NCBI GenBank assembly: GCA_947174985.1
Contig: CAMWLB010000059.1
Location: forward strand, 1 to 12,254
Length of the DNA stretch: 12,254 nt
Reading direction: 5' to 3'
Source of the DNA: an uncultured Lachnospiraceae bacterium
GTDB taxonomy: Bacteria > Bacillota > Clostridia > Lachnospirales > Lachnospiraceae
This document shows positions 1 through 7,176 of this stretch, in pieces. Position numbers and translations under genes: made by a program. Within the stretch, counting starts at the first letter, position 1, and every line of letters begins with the position of its first letter. The notes beneath the pieces were generated by a model. It was not told the DNA's origin. It saw only the letters and a program-made list of their open reading frames with translations, and searched no databases.

Positions 1-10
1 TACTAAAGCA

Positions 11-39
11 TTGACATAGCTTTATACATGGGATATAAA
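11..39 (+). promoter_or_regulatory. SigA-type promoter of the AraC-family gene
   Basis: A perfect -35 hexamer TTGACA (11-16) is followed, after exactly 17 bases, by TATAAA (34-39), a 5/6 match to the -10 consensus. Transcription would start near 45-47, which leaves a leader of about 20 bases carrying the Shine-Dalgarno GAGGAGG (52-58) seven bases before the ATG. Spacing and both boxes agree, so the call is good, although no start site has been measured. Confidence 0.75.
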
Positions 40-65
40 AAAAGAACATCCGAGGAGGGAAAATT

Positions 66-899
66 ATGAAACTGGAAAAAAGTATATATCCGTATAATCC
101 GGAAGCAAGGACTCTTCCGTTTTTTCTTTTCGGCATCGGTGGAAGTGAATATCAAGAGCGCGTTAACAGACCTGATGGATATATGTGGAATCAGATACTT
201 TTCTGTGCTATGGGCAGCGGAACGCTTGCATATGATGAAAAGAAAGTCAGAATCAGTGCAGGAGATTATTTTTTTCTGCCAAAGGATAAACCGCATACTT
301 ATTATCCTGACGGAGAATTATGGGATGTAAGATGGATTGCGTTCGAAGGATGCATCTGTGATGAAATTCTGGCCAGATTCGGAATGACTGCGCCTGTTGT
401 CATTACACCTGCTGATGAAACAGCAATGGAAAGGATATTTGACAAAATGGTGATATCTCAGGAAAATGATATCCTTTACTGTGATTATACATGTTCAGGA
501 CTTTTATATGATTATCTCATTGAGTTTCACAGACTTATGGATGCCAATGCCGACAGTGCCAGAAGCAGACAAATATCAATGCTTCTTCCCGTCCTGAGAT
601 TCATGCATGATAACTTTCGCAGTGATATTTCCATGACACAGTTAAGCGAAATCATGGGCGTTACGCCCCAGCACTTCTGCCGTGTTTTTAAAAGAACAAT
701 GAATGTCCGTCCAAATGAATTTCTGACGCAGCTAAGAATTGATGAAGCCAAACGCCTTTTAACCGAAAGAGATATTTTGATATCAGATGCAGCTGAGAAA
801 TCAGGCTTTAGAGATGCCGGATATTTCAGCACGGTATTCAGAAAGCAGGAAGGAATGTCGCCTGTTGAATACAAAAAGAAAATGAAATTCAAGAGCTAA
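66..899 (+). CDS. AraC-family transcriptional regulator with N-terminal cupin sensor domain
   Basis: A 277-residue DNA-binding regulator of the AraC/XylS family, acting in the cytoplasm. Residues about 40-85 resemble the AraC ligand-binding cupin barrel (a glycine-rich strand, then GDYFFLPKDKPHTYYP), which in this family usually senses a sugar or other small molecule. The C-terminal 100 residues hold two helix-turn-helix units: about 189-211 (MTQLSEIMGVTPQHFCRVFK) and about 238-260, ending in the family signature GYFSTVFRKQEGMSPVEYK (252-270). The length is usual for the family. The ATG at 66 has a strong Shine-Dalgarno, GAGGAGG, at seven bases' spacing. The gene stands alone, with its own promoter and an unrelated repair operon downstream; its likely target lies upstream, outside the window, so the effector cannot be named. 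By eye the gene is richer in A+T than uvrBA. I see no terminator between it and uvrB. Confidence 0.93.
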   Translation: MKLEKSIYPYNPEARTLPFFLFGIGGSEYQERVNRPDGYMWNQILFCAMGSGTLAYDEKKVRISAGDYFFLPKDKPHTYYPDGELWDVRWIAFEGCICDEILARFGMTAPVVITPADETAMERIFDKMVISQENDILYCDYTCSGLLYDYLIEFHRLMDANADSARSRQISMLLPVLRFMHDNFRSDISMTQLSEIMGVTPQHFCRVFKRTMNVRPNEFLTQLRIDEAKRLLTERDILISDAAEKSGFRDAGYFSTVFRKQEGMSPVEYKKKMKFKS

Positions 900-917
900 G
901 ATAAACTACTGAAAAAA

Positions 918-931
918 AGAACAAATGTTCA
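918..931 (+). promoter_or_regulatory. LexA (SOS) operator upstream of uvrBA
   Basis: AGAACAAATGTTCA carries a perfect GAAC-N4-GTTC inverted repeat (919-930). It agrees with the Gram-positive LexA consensus CGAACRNRYGTTCG at every position except the two outermost bases. In Bacillus and several Clostridia the uvrBA operon belongs to the LexA regulon, so the site fits its neighbour. It lies nine bases upstream of the proposed -35 (940), which is a little further upstream than the usual overlap with the promoter. DNA damage would relieve LexA repression of uvrB-uvrA. Confidence 0.82.
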
Positions 932-939
932 GAAATCGC

Positions 940-968
940 TGTACAAATTCTGAGCAGTATGTTATAAT
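940..968 (+). promoter_or_regulatory. SigA promoter with extended -10 for uvrB-uvrA
   Basis: A perfect -10 hexamer TATAAT (963-968) is preceded by TG at 960-961, giving the extended -10 form TGnTATAAT. Seventeen bases upstream is TGTACA (940-945), a 4/6 match to TTGACA; the extended -10 makes up for it. The start would be near 975, leaving a leader of about 85 bases before the uvrB ATG. I found only a weak five-base pairing in that leader (CTGTT about 974-978 with AACAG about 1017-1021), so no leader regulation is claimed. Confidence 0.75.
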
Positions 969-1042
969 CAAGGCTGTTTTAAGGTGTTTTCATGTTGTTG
1001 TGTCCATGTTCTATTTAACAGGCAGCTTTTAGTATGGATTTC

Positions 1043-1051
1043 GGAGGTGAT
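1043..1051 (+). promoter_or_regulatory. Very strong ribosome binding site of uvrB
   Basis: GGAGGTGAT matches nine consecutive bases of the complement of the 16S rRNA 3' end, with eight bases to the ATG at 1060. It settles the uvrB start and predicts efficient translation. Confidence 0.85.
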
Positions 1052-1059
1052 TTTGGACT

Positions 1060-3045
1060 ATGTTGTTCAAATTGCACAGTGAATATCAGCCTACCGGCGA
1101 CCAGCCCCAGGCCATCGAAGCCCTGGTAAAAGGCTTCAAGGAAGGCAATCAATTCCAGACTTTACTGGGAGTTACGGGTTCCGGCAAGACTTTTACCATG
1201 GCGAATATCATCGCCGCATTGAATAAGCCGACTCTTGTGATTGCCCACAATAAGACGCTGGCGGGGCAGTTGTATGGAGAGTTTAAGGAGTTCTTTCCGG
1301 AAAATGCAGTGGAATATTTTGTGTCCTACTATGATTATTACCAGCCGGAGGCTTATGTGCCGTCTTCGGATACCTATATTGCCAAGGATTCTGCGGTAAA
1401 TGAGGAGATAGACCGGCTTAGGCTTTCTGCGACGGCTTCCCTTACGGAGCGCAGGGATGTGGTGGTGGTTGCCAGCGTATCCTGCATCTATGGTCTGGGA
1501 AGTCCGGAGGACTACCAGGGGATGCTGGTATCCCTGCGTCCGGGCATGATAAAGGACAGGGAGCAGGTACTCAGAGAGTTAATTGATATCCAGTATGACC
1601 GCAACGATTTGGATCAGCAGAGAGGAACTTTCCGGGTGAGGGGCGATGTAGTGGAGGTCTATCCGGCGCAGGGCGGCGAGTATCTTATCCGGATTGAGTT
1701 TTTTGGAGATGAAATTGACCGCATCTGTGAGGTGGAGCCTCTTACGGGGCAGGTGCATGCCACACTGAATCACATCACGATTTTTCCGGCGTCCCATTAT
1801 GTGGTGGCGGCTGATAAAATCAGAAAGGCGTGTGATAATATAGAAAAAGAGCTGGAGGAGCGAATCCGGTATTTTAAGGGAGAGGACAAGCTTTTGGAAG
1901 CCCAGCGGATATCAGAAAGAACCAATTTTGATATTGAGATGCTCAGGGAGACGGGGTTCTGCTCAGGTATTGAGAACTATTCCCGACATTTAAGCGGTAT
2001 GAAGGAAGGAGAGCCGCCCCATTGTCTTCTGGACTATTTTGGCGACGATTTTCTGATTATTATCGATGAATCTCATATGACGATTCCCCAGATCAGGGGT
2101 ATGTATGCGGGCGACCGCTCCCGCAAGACCACACTTGTGGACTATGGATTCCGCCTGCCGTCGGCGCTGGACAACAGACCGTTGAATTTCAGTGAGTTTG
2201 AGTCACACATCGACCAGATGCTTTTTGTGTCGGCAACACCGTCCGACTATGAGGCAGAACATGAACTGCTGCGTACAGAGCAGATTATCCGTCCTACGGG
2301 ACTTTTGGATCCTGAGATTTCCGTCCGTCCGGTGGAAGGGCAGATTGACGATTTGATAGCGGAAGTGAGGAAGGAGACGGAAAAGCACAATAAAATTCTG
2401 GTGACGACGCTGACAAAGCGCATGGCAGAGGATTTGACAGACTATATGAAGGACGTCGGCATACGGGTCAAATATCTGCACTCAGATATTGATACATTAG
2501 AGAGAGCAGAGATTATCAGGGACATGCGGCTCGACGTGTTTGACGTGCTGGTGGGTATCAATCTGCTCAGAGAGGGTCTGGATATTCCTGAGATTTCACT
2601 GGTTGCCATTCTGGATGCGGATAAGGAAGGCTTTCTGCGTTCAGGGACTTCTTTGATACAGACCGTGGGAAGAGCGGCAAGAAATGCAGAAGGACATGTC
2701 ATTATGTATGCTGACAATATGACAGATTCCATGCGGGAAGCGATAGAGGAGACGAACAGAAGACGTACCCTGCAGCAAAAGTATAATGAAGAGCATGGTA
2801 TTACGCCACAGACGATTAAGAAAGCGGTTCGCGATTTGATTCGTATTTCGAAGGTGATTGCCAAGGAAGAGGTACGCTTTGAGAAAGACCCTGAATCCAT
2901 GGACACCAAAGCACTTGAAAAGTTGATTGCAGACGTGCAGAAAAAGATGCAGAAGGCAGCGGCTGACCTTAACTTTGAGGCGGCGGCAGAACTGCGGGAT
3001 AAGATGGTTGAGCTGAAAACGATTCTGCGGGACAGAGAAGAATAG
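1060..3045 (+). CDS. uvrB: UvrABC excinuclease subunit B
   Basis: UvrB, the damage-verifying subunit of nucleotide excision repair. It is loaded on DNA by UvrA, tests the strand with its beta-hairpin using ATP, and recruits UvrC for dual incision. The 661 residues are the usual length. Seen in order: Walker A GVTGSGKT (37-44); the beta-hairpin segment YDYYQPEAYVP (91-101) that clamps one DNA strand; the DESH box (336-339) followed by the conserved IPQIRGMYAGDRSRK; helicase motif V, LLREGLDIPE (about 502-511); motif VI, LIQTVGRAARN (about 532-542); and a C-terminal UVR helical hairpin (about 618-655) that binds UvrC. One odd point: the motif VI approach reads GFLRSGTSLIQT, where I remember Glu rather than Gly at position 529. 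uvrA follows after 17 bases, so the two form an operon, here under a LexA box. The identification is certain. Confidence 0.99.
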   Translation: MLFKLHSEYQPTGDQPQAIEALVKGFKEGNQFQTLLGVTGSGKTFTMANIIAALNKPTLVIAHNKTLAGQLYGEFKEFFPENAVEYFVSYYDYYQPEAYVPSSDTYIAKDSAVNEEIDRLRLSATASLTERRDVVVVASVSCIYGLGSPEDYQGMLVSLRPGMIKDREQVLRELIDIQYDRNDLDQQRGTFRVRGDVVEVYPAQGGEYLIRIEFFGDEIDRICEVEPLTGQVHATLNHITIFPASHYVVAADKIRKACDNIEKELEERIRYFKGEDKLLEAQRISERTNFDIEMLRETGFCSGIENYSRHLSGMKEGEPPHCLLDYFGDDFLIIIDESHMTIPQIRGMYAGDRSRKTTLVDYGFRLPSALDNRPLNFSEFESHIDQMLFVSATPSDYEAEHELLRTEQIIRPTGLLDPEISVRPVEGQIDDLIAEVRKETEKHNKILVTTLTKRMAEDLTDYMKDVGIRVKYLHSDIDTLERAEIIRDMRLDVFDVLVGINLLREGLDIPEISLVAILDADKEGFLRSGTSLIQTVGRAARNAEGHVIMYADNMTDSMREAIEETNRRRTLQQKYNEEHGITPQTIKKAVRDLIRISKVIAKEEVRFEKDPESMDTKALEKLIADVQKKMQKAAADLNFEAAAELRDKMVELKTILRDREE

Positions 3046-3062
3046 AAGGAGATTGAGGAGAA

Positions 3063-5927
3063 ATGGAAGAGGTACAGAAAATACATCCCAGAGAGTGGAT
3101 TAAAATCAGAGGGGCGAAGGAGCATAATCTGAAAAATATAAACGTGGATATTCCGCGTAACGAGTTGGTGGTGCTGACGGGGCTTTCCGGTTCCGGCAAG
3201 TCTTCGCTGGCGTTTGATACGATTTATGCGGAGGGGCAAAGGCGTTATATGGAGTCACTGTCCTCTTATGCGAGACAGTTTCTGGGGCAGATGGAGAAGC
3301 CGAATGTGGAAAAAATTGACGGATTGTCTCCCGCCATTTCCATCGACCAGAAGTCCACAAACCGGAATCCGCGTTCTACGGTGGGAACTGTCACGGAAAT
3401 TTATGATTATTTCCGTCTGTTGTATGCGAGAATTGGGATTCCGCACTGTCCGAAATGTGGAAGGGAGATTGCAAAACAGAGCGTGGACCAGATGGTAGAT
3501 CAGATTATGGCGCTTGCAGAAGGGACCAGGATACAGCTTCTTGCACCGGTGGTGCGCGGACGAAAAGGTGAGCATGCCAAGGTGTTTGACAGGGCAAAGA
3601 GAAGCGGCTACGTCCGTGTCCGTGTGGATGGGAACCTGTATGAGCTTTCTGAGGAGATAAAGCTTGATAAAAATATCAAGCACAATATAGAAGTGGTGGT
3701 GGACCGTCTTGTAGTAAAGGAAGGTATTGAGCGCCGTCTGACGGATTCTGTGGAAAATGTGCTGGAATTGTCAGAGGGGCTTTTGGAGGTGGATGTGATT
3801 GGCGGAGAGCCCATGAGCTTCAGCCAAAGTTTTTCCTGTCCGGACTGCGGCGTCAGCATAAGCGAAATTGAGCCGCGCAGCTTTTCCTTTAACAATCCCT
3901 TCGGCGCGTGTCCCGACTGCTTTGGCCTGGGCTATAAGATGGAATTTGACGTTGAACTGATGATTCCCGACCAGACGCTCAGCATAAGCGAAGGTGCGAT
4001 TGCTGTGACAGGCTGGCAGTCCTGTGCCGACAAAGGAAGCTTTACCAATGCAGTGCTGCAGGCGCTCTGCAAAGAGTATCGTTTTGATTTGGATACGCCG
4101 TTTGAACAGTATTCCGACAAGGTAAAGTATGTGCTGCTGCACGGCACCGATGGTAAAAAAGTTGATGTTCACTATGAGGGACAGCGCGGTAAGGGCGTCT
4201 ATCCGGTGGCGTTTGAGGGGCTGATAAAAAATGTGGAACGCAAGTATCGGGAGACGGCTTCCGATATTATGAAGCAGGAGTATGAAACCTTCATGCGGAT
4301 TACACCCTGTAAGCTTTGCGGCGGTATGCGTCTGAAAAAGGAATCGCTGGCAGTTACGGTCTGTGACAGAAATATTCACGAAATTACTTCCATGTCCATA
4401 GATAAACTGCAGGAATTCTTATGTGAAATGAAACTGACAACGCAGCAGGAATTAATCGGAAAACAGATTTTAAAGGAAATCAGGGCAAGAGTCGGTTTTC
4501 TGGTGAATGTGGGATTGAGTTATCTGTCGCTGGCGCGGGCGACTGCCACGCTCTCCGGAGGCGAAGCACAGCGAATCCGCCTTGCCACGCAGATTGGTTC
4601 CGGTTTGGTGGGTGTATGTTATATTCTGGACGAACCCAGCATCGGGTTGCATCAGCGGGATAATGATAAGCTATTAAATGCATTAAAGAACTTAAAGAAT
4701 CTCGGGAACACGCTGATAGTAGTAGAACACGATGAAGACACTATGCTTGCTGCGGACTATATTGTGGATGTTGGTCCGGGTGCGGGGTCTCACGGAGGCG
4801 AAATTGTGGCATGCGGCACGGCTGAGGAAATCATGAAGACGCCGGAGTCTGTGACGGGACAGTATCTGAGTGGCACAAAGAAAATACCCGTGCCGAAAAC
4901 GAGAAGGAAACCCACGGGCAGCCTTATCGTACAGGGGGCGCAGGAAAATAACCTGAAAAACATAGACGTTACCTTCCCCCTTGGCGTCATGACAGTTGTG
5001 ACAGGTGTGTCGGGTTCCGGTAAAAGTTCGCTGGTGAATGAGATTCTTTACAAGCATTTGGCAAAGAGCCTGAACCGTGCGAGGACGATTCCCGGAAAAC
5101 ACAGGGGGATTCAGGGCATAGAGCAGCTTGACAAGGTGATTAATATCGACCAGTCCCCGATTGGACGGACGCCCCGTTCCAATCCGGCGACCTACACCGG
5201 CGTGTTTGACCAAATCAGAGATTTGTTTGCTTCTACGGCGGACGCAAAGGCGAAAGGCTATAAAAAGGGAAGGTTCAGCTTCAATGTGAAGGGCGGGCGA
5301 TGTGAGGCGTGCAGCGGCGACGGCATTATCAAAATAGAGATGCATTTTCTTCCTGATGTCTATGTGCCCTGCGAGGTTTGTGGCGGCAGGCGCTACAACA
5401 GGGAGACGCTGGATGTCAAATATAAGGGAAAGAGTATCTATGACGTTCTGGATATGACGGTGGAGGAGGCGGTTCCCTTCTTTGAAAACGTGCCATCCAT
5501 ACGGCGCAAGATAGAAACGCTGCATGATGTGGGACTCTCCTATGTAAAACTGGGACAGCCCTCTACAGAGCTTTCCGGAGGAGAGGCGCAGCGAATCAAG
5601 CTTGCGACCGAGCTGAGTAAGCGGAGTACGGGGAAGACCATATATATTCTGGACGAACCCACCACAGGTCTTCATTTTGCCGATGTGCATAAGTTGATAG
5701 AAATATTGCAGAGACTGGCGGAGGGCGGCAATACCGTGGTGGTTATCGAACACAATCTGGATGTCATTAAGACGGCGGACTATATTATTGATATTGGCCC
5801 TGAGGGCGGCGATGGCGGCGGCACCGTGATAGCAAAGGGAACACCGGAGGAGGTGGCAGAAAATCCCAAGTCATATACGGGGCAGTATATTAAGAAAATG
5901 CTGTATAAAAATAAGCAGAACCCCTAA
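3063..5927 (+). CDS. uvrA: UvrABC excinuclease subunit A
   Basis: UvrA, the dimeric ATPase that first recognises bulky DNA lesions and hands the site to UvrB. It is a double ABC-type protein of 954 residues, the normal length. First ATPase: Walker A GLSGSGKS (40-47), signature LSGGEAQR (497-504), Walker B ILDEPSIGLH (521-530). Second ATPase: Walker A GVSGSGKS (648-655), signature LSGGEAQR (838-845), Walker B ILDEPTTGLH (862-871). Zinc ligands are complete: CPDC (259-262) with CPDC (283-286); CEAC (747-750) with CEVC (770-773); and CPKC (129-132), which probably pairs with CKLC (416-419). The ATG at 3063 has two purine-rich stretches upstream: AAGGAG (3046-3051) at 11 bases and GAGGAG (3055-3060) at two; neither spacing is ideal, but no other start fits the family's N-terminus better. 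It is co-transcribed with uvrB and followed by a terminator. The stop codon overlaps a sigma-D-like -35 element. Confidence 0.99.
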   Translation: MEEVQKIHPREWIKIRGAKEHNLKNINVDIPRNELVVLTGLSGSGKSSLAFDTIYAEGQRRYMESLSSYARQFLGQMEKPNVEKIDGLSPAISIDQKSTNRNPRSTVGTVTEIYDYFRLLYARIGIPHCPKCGREIAKQSVDQMVDQIMALAEGTRIQLLAPVVRGRKGEHAKVFDRAKRSGYVRVRVDGNLYELSEEIKLDKNIKHNIEVVVDRLVVKEGIERRLTDSVENVLELSEGLLEVDVIGGEPMSFSQSFSCPDCGVSISEIEPRSFSFNNPFGACPDCFGLGYKMEFDVELMIPDQTLSISEGAIAVTGWQSCADKGSFTNAVLQALCKEYRFDLDTPFEQYSDKVKYVLLHGTDGKKVDVHYEGQRGKGVYPVAFEGLIKNVERKYRETASDIMKQEYETFMRITPCKLCGGMRLKKESLAVTVCDRNIHEITSMSIDKLQEFLCEMKLTTQQELIGKQILKEIRARVGFLVNVGLSYLSLARATATLSGGEAQRIRLATQIGSGLVGVCYILDEPSIGLHQRDNDKLLNALKNLKNLGNTLIVVEHDEDTMLAADYIVDVGPGAGSHGGEIVACGTAEEIMKTPESVTGQYLSGTKKIPVPKTRRKPTGSLIVQGAQENNLKNIDVTFPLGVMTVVTGVSGSGKSSLVNEILYKHLAKSLNRARTIPGKHRGIQGIEQLDKVINIDQSPIGRTPRSNPATYTGVFDQIRDLFASTADAKAKGYKKGRFSFNVKGGRCEACSGDGIIKIEMHFLPDVYVPCEVCGGRRYNRETLDVKYKGKSIYDVLDMTVEEAVPFFENVPSIRRKIETLHDVGLSYVKLGQPSTELSGGEAQRIKLATELSKRSTGKTIYILDEPTTGLHFADVHKLIEILQRLAEGGNTVVVIEHNLDVIKTADYIIDIGPEGGDGGGTVIAKGTPEEVAENPKSYTGQYIKKMLYKNKQNP

Positions 5928-5952
5928 AGTTTTAACGGCGGTATGCCGATTA
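5925..5952 (+). promoter_or_regulatory. Candidate sigma-D/FliA (sigma-28) flagellar promoter
   Basis: TAAAGTTT (5925-5932) and GCCGATTA (5945-5952) are separated by 12 bases, so TAAA and GCCGAT are 16 bases apart. The sigma-28 consensus is TAAAGTTT-N11-GCCGATAA in enterics and TAAA-N14-16-GCCGATAT in Bacillus. All eight -35 bases and seven of eight -10 bases match. The downstream genes are flagellar, and flhO-flhP in Bacillus is SigD-dependent, which supports the call. Against it, the -35 starts on the uvrA stop codon and a terminator-like hairpin begins about ten bases after the expected start, so a productive transcript would have to read through it. Confidence 0.5.
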
Positions 5953-5970
5953 TAATAACATCAAAAGCAT

Positions 5971-6024
5971 GGATGCAGGAAAAGAACGGAAGGAACCGTT
6001 TGTTTTCTGCATCCGATTTTATTT
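5971..6024 (+). terminator. Rho-independent terminator after uvrA
   Basis: Arms 5971-5989 and 5996-6014 form a 19-pair stem with one mismatch and two G-T pairs around a six-base loop (5990-5995), followed by a T-rich tail, GATTTTATTT (6015-6024). The stem is long and begins and ends with GGATGCAG/CTGCATCC. The T-tract is interrupted, so termination may be incomplete. It most simply ends the uvrBA transcript; it would also lie in the leader of any transcript from the sigma-D-like promoter at 5925-5952. Confidence 0.85.
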
Positions 6025-6046
6025 GCTAAAATTTTAATAAACCCCT

Positions 6047-6074
6047 ATGAAAATGGAGCGATTTAGGTTATAAT
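6047..6074 (+). promoter_or_regulatory. Possible SigA promoter of the mreB-flagellar operon
   Basis: A perfect TATAAT (6069-6074) lies 16 bases downstream of ATGAAA (6047-6052), a 4/6 match to TTGACA. The start would be near 6081, downstream of the uvrA terminator, with a leader of about 70 bases. The -10 is convincing and the -35 weak. This is the simplest source of transcription for the four genes that follow. Confidence 0.5.
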
Positions 6075-6135
6075 AACTTCGAATGTTTAAGAACAGGTTT
6101 GTTTGAGACGGCAATTTAGCGAGTGCGCTGCCATG

Positions 6136-6142
6136 AAAGGGG
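6136..6142 (+). promoter_or_regulatory. Ribosome binding site deciding the mreB-like start
   Basis: AAAGGGG sits seven bases before the ATG at 6150. The longer reading frame from the GTG at 6123 has no such site and would add nine residues that do not resemble an MreB N-terminus, so 6150 is chosen. Confidence 0.7.
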
Positions 6143-6149
6143 TACGTTT

Positions 6150-7142
6150 ATGCAGTATACGGATATCGGAATTGATTTGGGAACGGCCAGCATACTGGTT
6201 TACATCAGAGGAAAGGGAGTAGTGTTGAAAGAGCCCTCTGTTGTAGCTTTTGATAGAGACACCAACAAGATAAAAGCAATCGGTGAGGATGCACGCCTTA
6301 TGCTGGGAAGGACACCCGGCAATATTATTGCAGTAAGGCCGTTGCGTCAGGGTGTTATTTCTGATTATACTGTCACTGAAAAGATGATGAAGTATTTCAT
6401 CCAGAAGGCATTGGGAAGAAGAACCTTCCGGAAGCCCCGCATTGCGGTCTGTGTACCCAGCGGTGTAACTGAGGTGGAAAAGAAAGCGGTAGAGGATGCA
6501 ACCTATCAGGCCGGCGCAAGAGAGGTATCTATCATAGAAGAGCCCATTGCGGCTGCTATCGGTGCAGGAATTGATATTTCAAAGCCCTGCGGCAATATGA
6601 TAGTGGACATTGGCGGCGGTACCTCGGATATTGCGGTAATTTCGCTTGGCGGCACCGTGGTCAGCGCTTCCATCAAGATTGCGGGAGACGATTTTGACGA
6701 AGCAATCGTGCGTTACATGCGTAAAAAACATAATCTGCTGATTGGTGAAAGAACGGCAGAGGATTTGAAGATAAAGATTGGTTCCGCCTTCAAACGTGCA
6801 GAAGTGGACTACATGGATGTCAGAGGGCGTAATCTGGTAACGGGTCTGCCGAAGACAGTCCGGGTTTCCTCTGAGGAGACAGAGGAAGCGCTTAAGGAGA
6901 CGACAGCGCAGATCGTGGAGACCATTCACAGTGTTCTGGAGAAAACACCGCCGGAGCTTGCGGCGGATATTGCTGACAGGGGTATCGTACTGACCGGTGG
7001 CGGCAGCCTGCTTCGTGGGCTGGAAGATTTGATTTCCGATAAAACCGGAATCAATACCATGACGGCGGAGGATCCGATGACGGCAGTGGCTATCGGAACA
7101 GGAAAATACGTAGAGTTTTTGGCTGGCTATAAAGAAGACTAG
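6150..7142 (+). CDS. mreB: MreB/Mbl-family rod-shape-determining actin homologue
   Basis: A bacterial actin of the MreB/Mbl family, 330 residues, close to the family's usual length. These proteins form membrane-attached filaments that guide the elongation machinery (MreCD, RodA, penicillin-binding proteins) along the side wall. Visible motifs: phosphate-1 loop DIGIDLGTAS (5-14), the family stretch GRTPGNIIAVRPLRQGVI (53-70), EEPIAAAIGAG (130-140), phosphate-2 DIGGGTSDIAVIS (153-165), LLIGERTAEDLK (196-207) and the adenosine motif GIVLTGGGSLLRGLE (278-292). The start at 6150 gives an N-terminus like Mbl's. Its position directly before flhO- and flhP-like genes is the order of Bacillus mbl-flhO-flhP, which suggests the Mbl-type paralogue rather than the mreBCD copy; no mreC or mreD is nearby. 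It is the first gene of a four-gene operon, 34 bases ahead of the next gene. Paralogue assignment is inference; family assignment is certain. Confidence 0.95.
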   Translation: MQYTDIGIDLGTASILVYIRGKGVVLKEPSVVAFDRDTNKIKAIGEDARLMLGRTPGNIIAVRPLRQGVISDYTVTEKMMKYFIQKALGRRTFRKPRIAVCVPSGVTEVEKKAVEDATYQAGAREVSIIEEPIAAAIGAGIDISKPCGNMIVDIGGGTSDIAVISLGGTVVSASIKIAGDDFDEAIVRYMRKKHNLLIGERTAEDLKIKIGSAFKRAEVDYMDVRGRNLVTGLPKTVRVSSEETEEALKETTAQIVETIHSVLEKTPPELAADIADRGIVLTGGGSLLRGLEDLISDKTGINTMTAEDPMTAVAIGTGKYVEFLAGYKED

Positions 7143-7176
7143 ATGGCGCGATTGTGCCGGAGAGGAAACAGAAGTT

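Noticed and set aside
2442..3239. A 265-codon frame on the - strand across the uvrB-uvrA junction
   Set aside because: The translation is rich in Ser and Arg in a way typical of antisense shadows, and it would oppose two clear genes.
4692..5753. A long open frame (353 codons) on the - strand inside uvrA
   Set aside because: It lies wholly antisense to a certain gene, its translation has no recognisable motif or sensible domain structure, and codon bias in the sense gene commonly leaves such frames open.
5950..6077. Repeated ten-base TTATAATAAC at 5950-5959 and 6068-6077
   Set aside because: Both copies are A+T-rich -10-like sequence, and two copies in an intergenic region are easily due to chance; the first has no -35 match for SigA.
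6123..6149. Upstream GTG start for the mreB-like gene
   Set aside because: There is no Shine-Dalgarno at a suitable distance, and the nine extra residues do not fit the family; the ATG at 6150 has AAAGGGG at seven bases.
7130..7154. A second sigma-D-like site (TAAA at 7130-7133, CGAT at 7149-7152) before the flhO-like gene
   Set aside because: Only the core CGAT matches the -10 and the spacing of about 13 is short, so it is within what chance would give.
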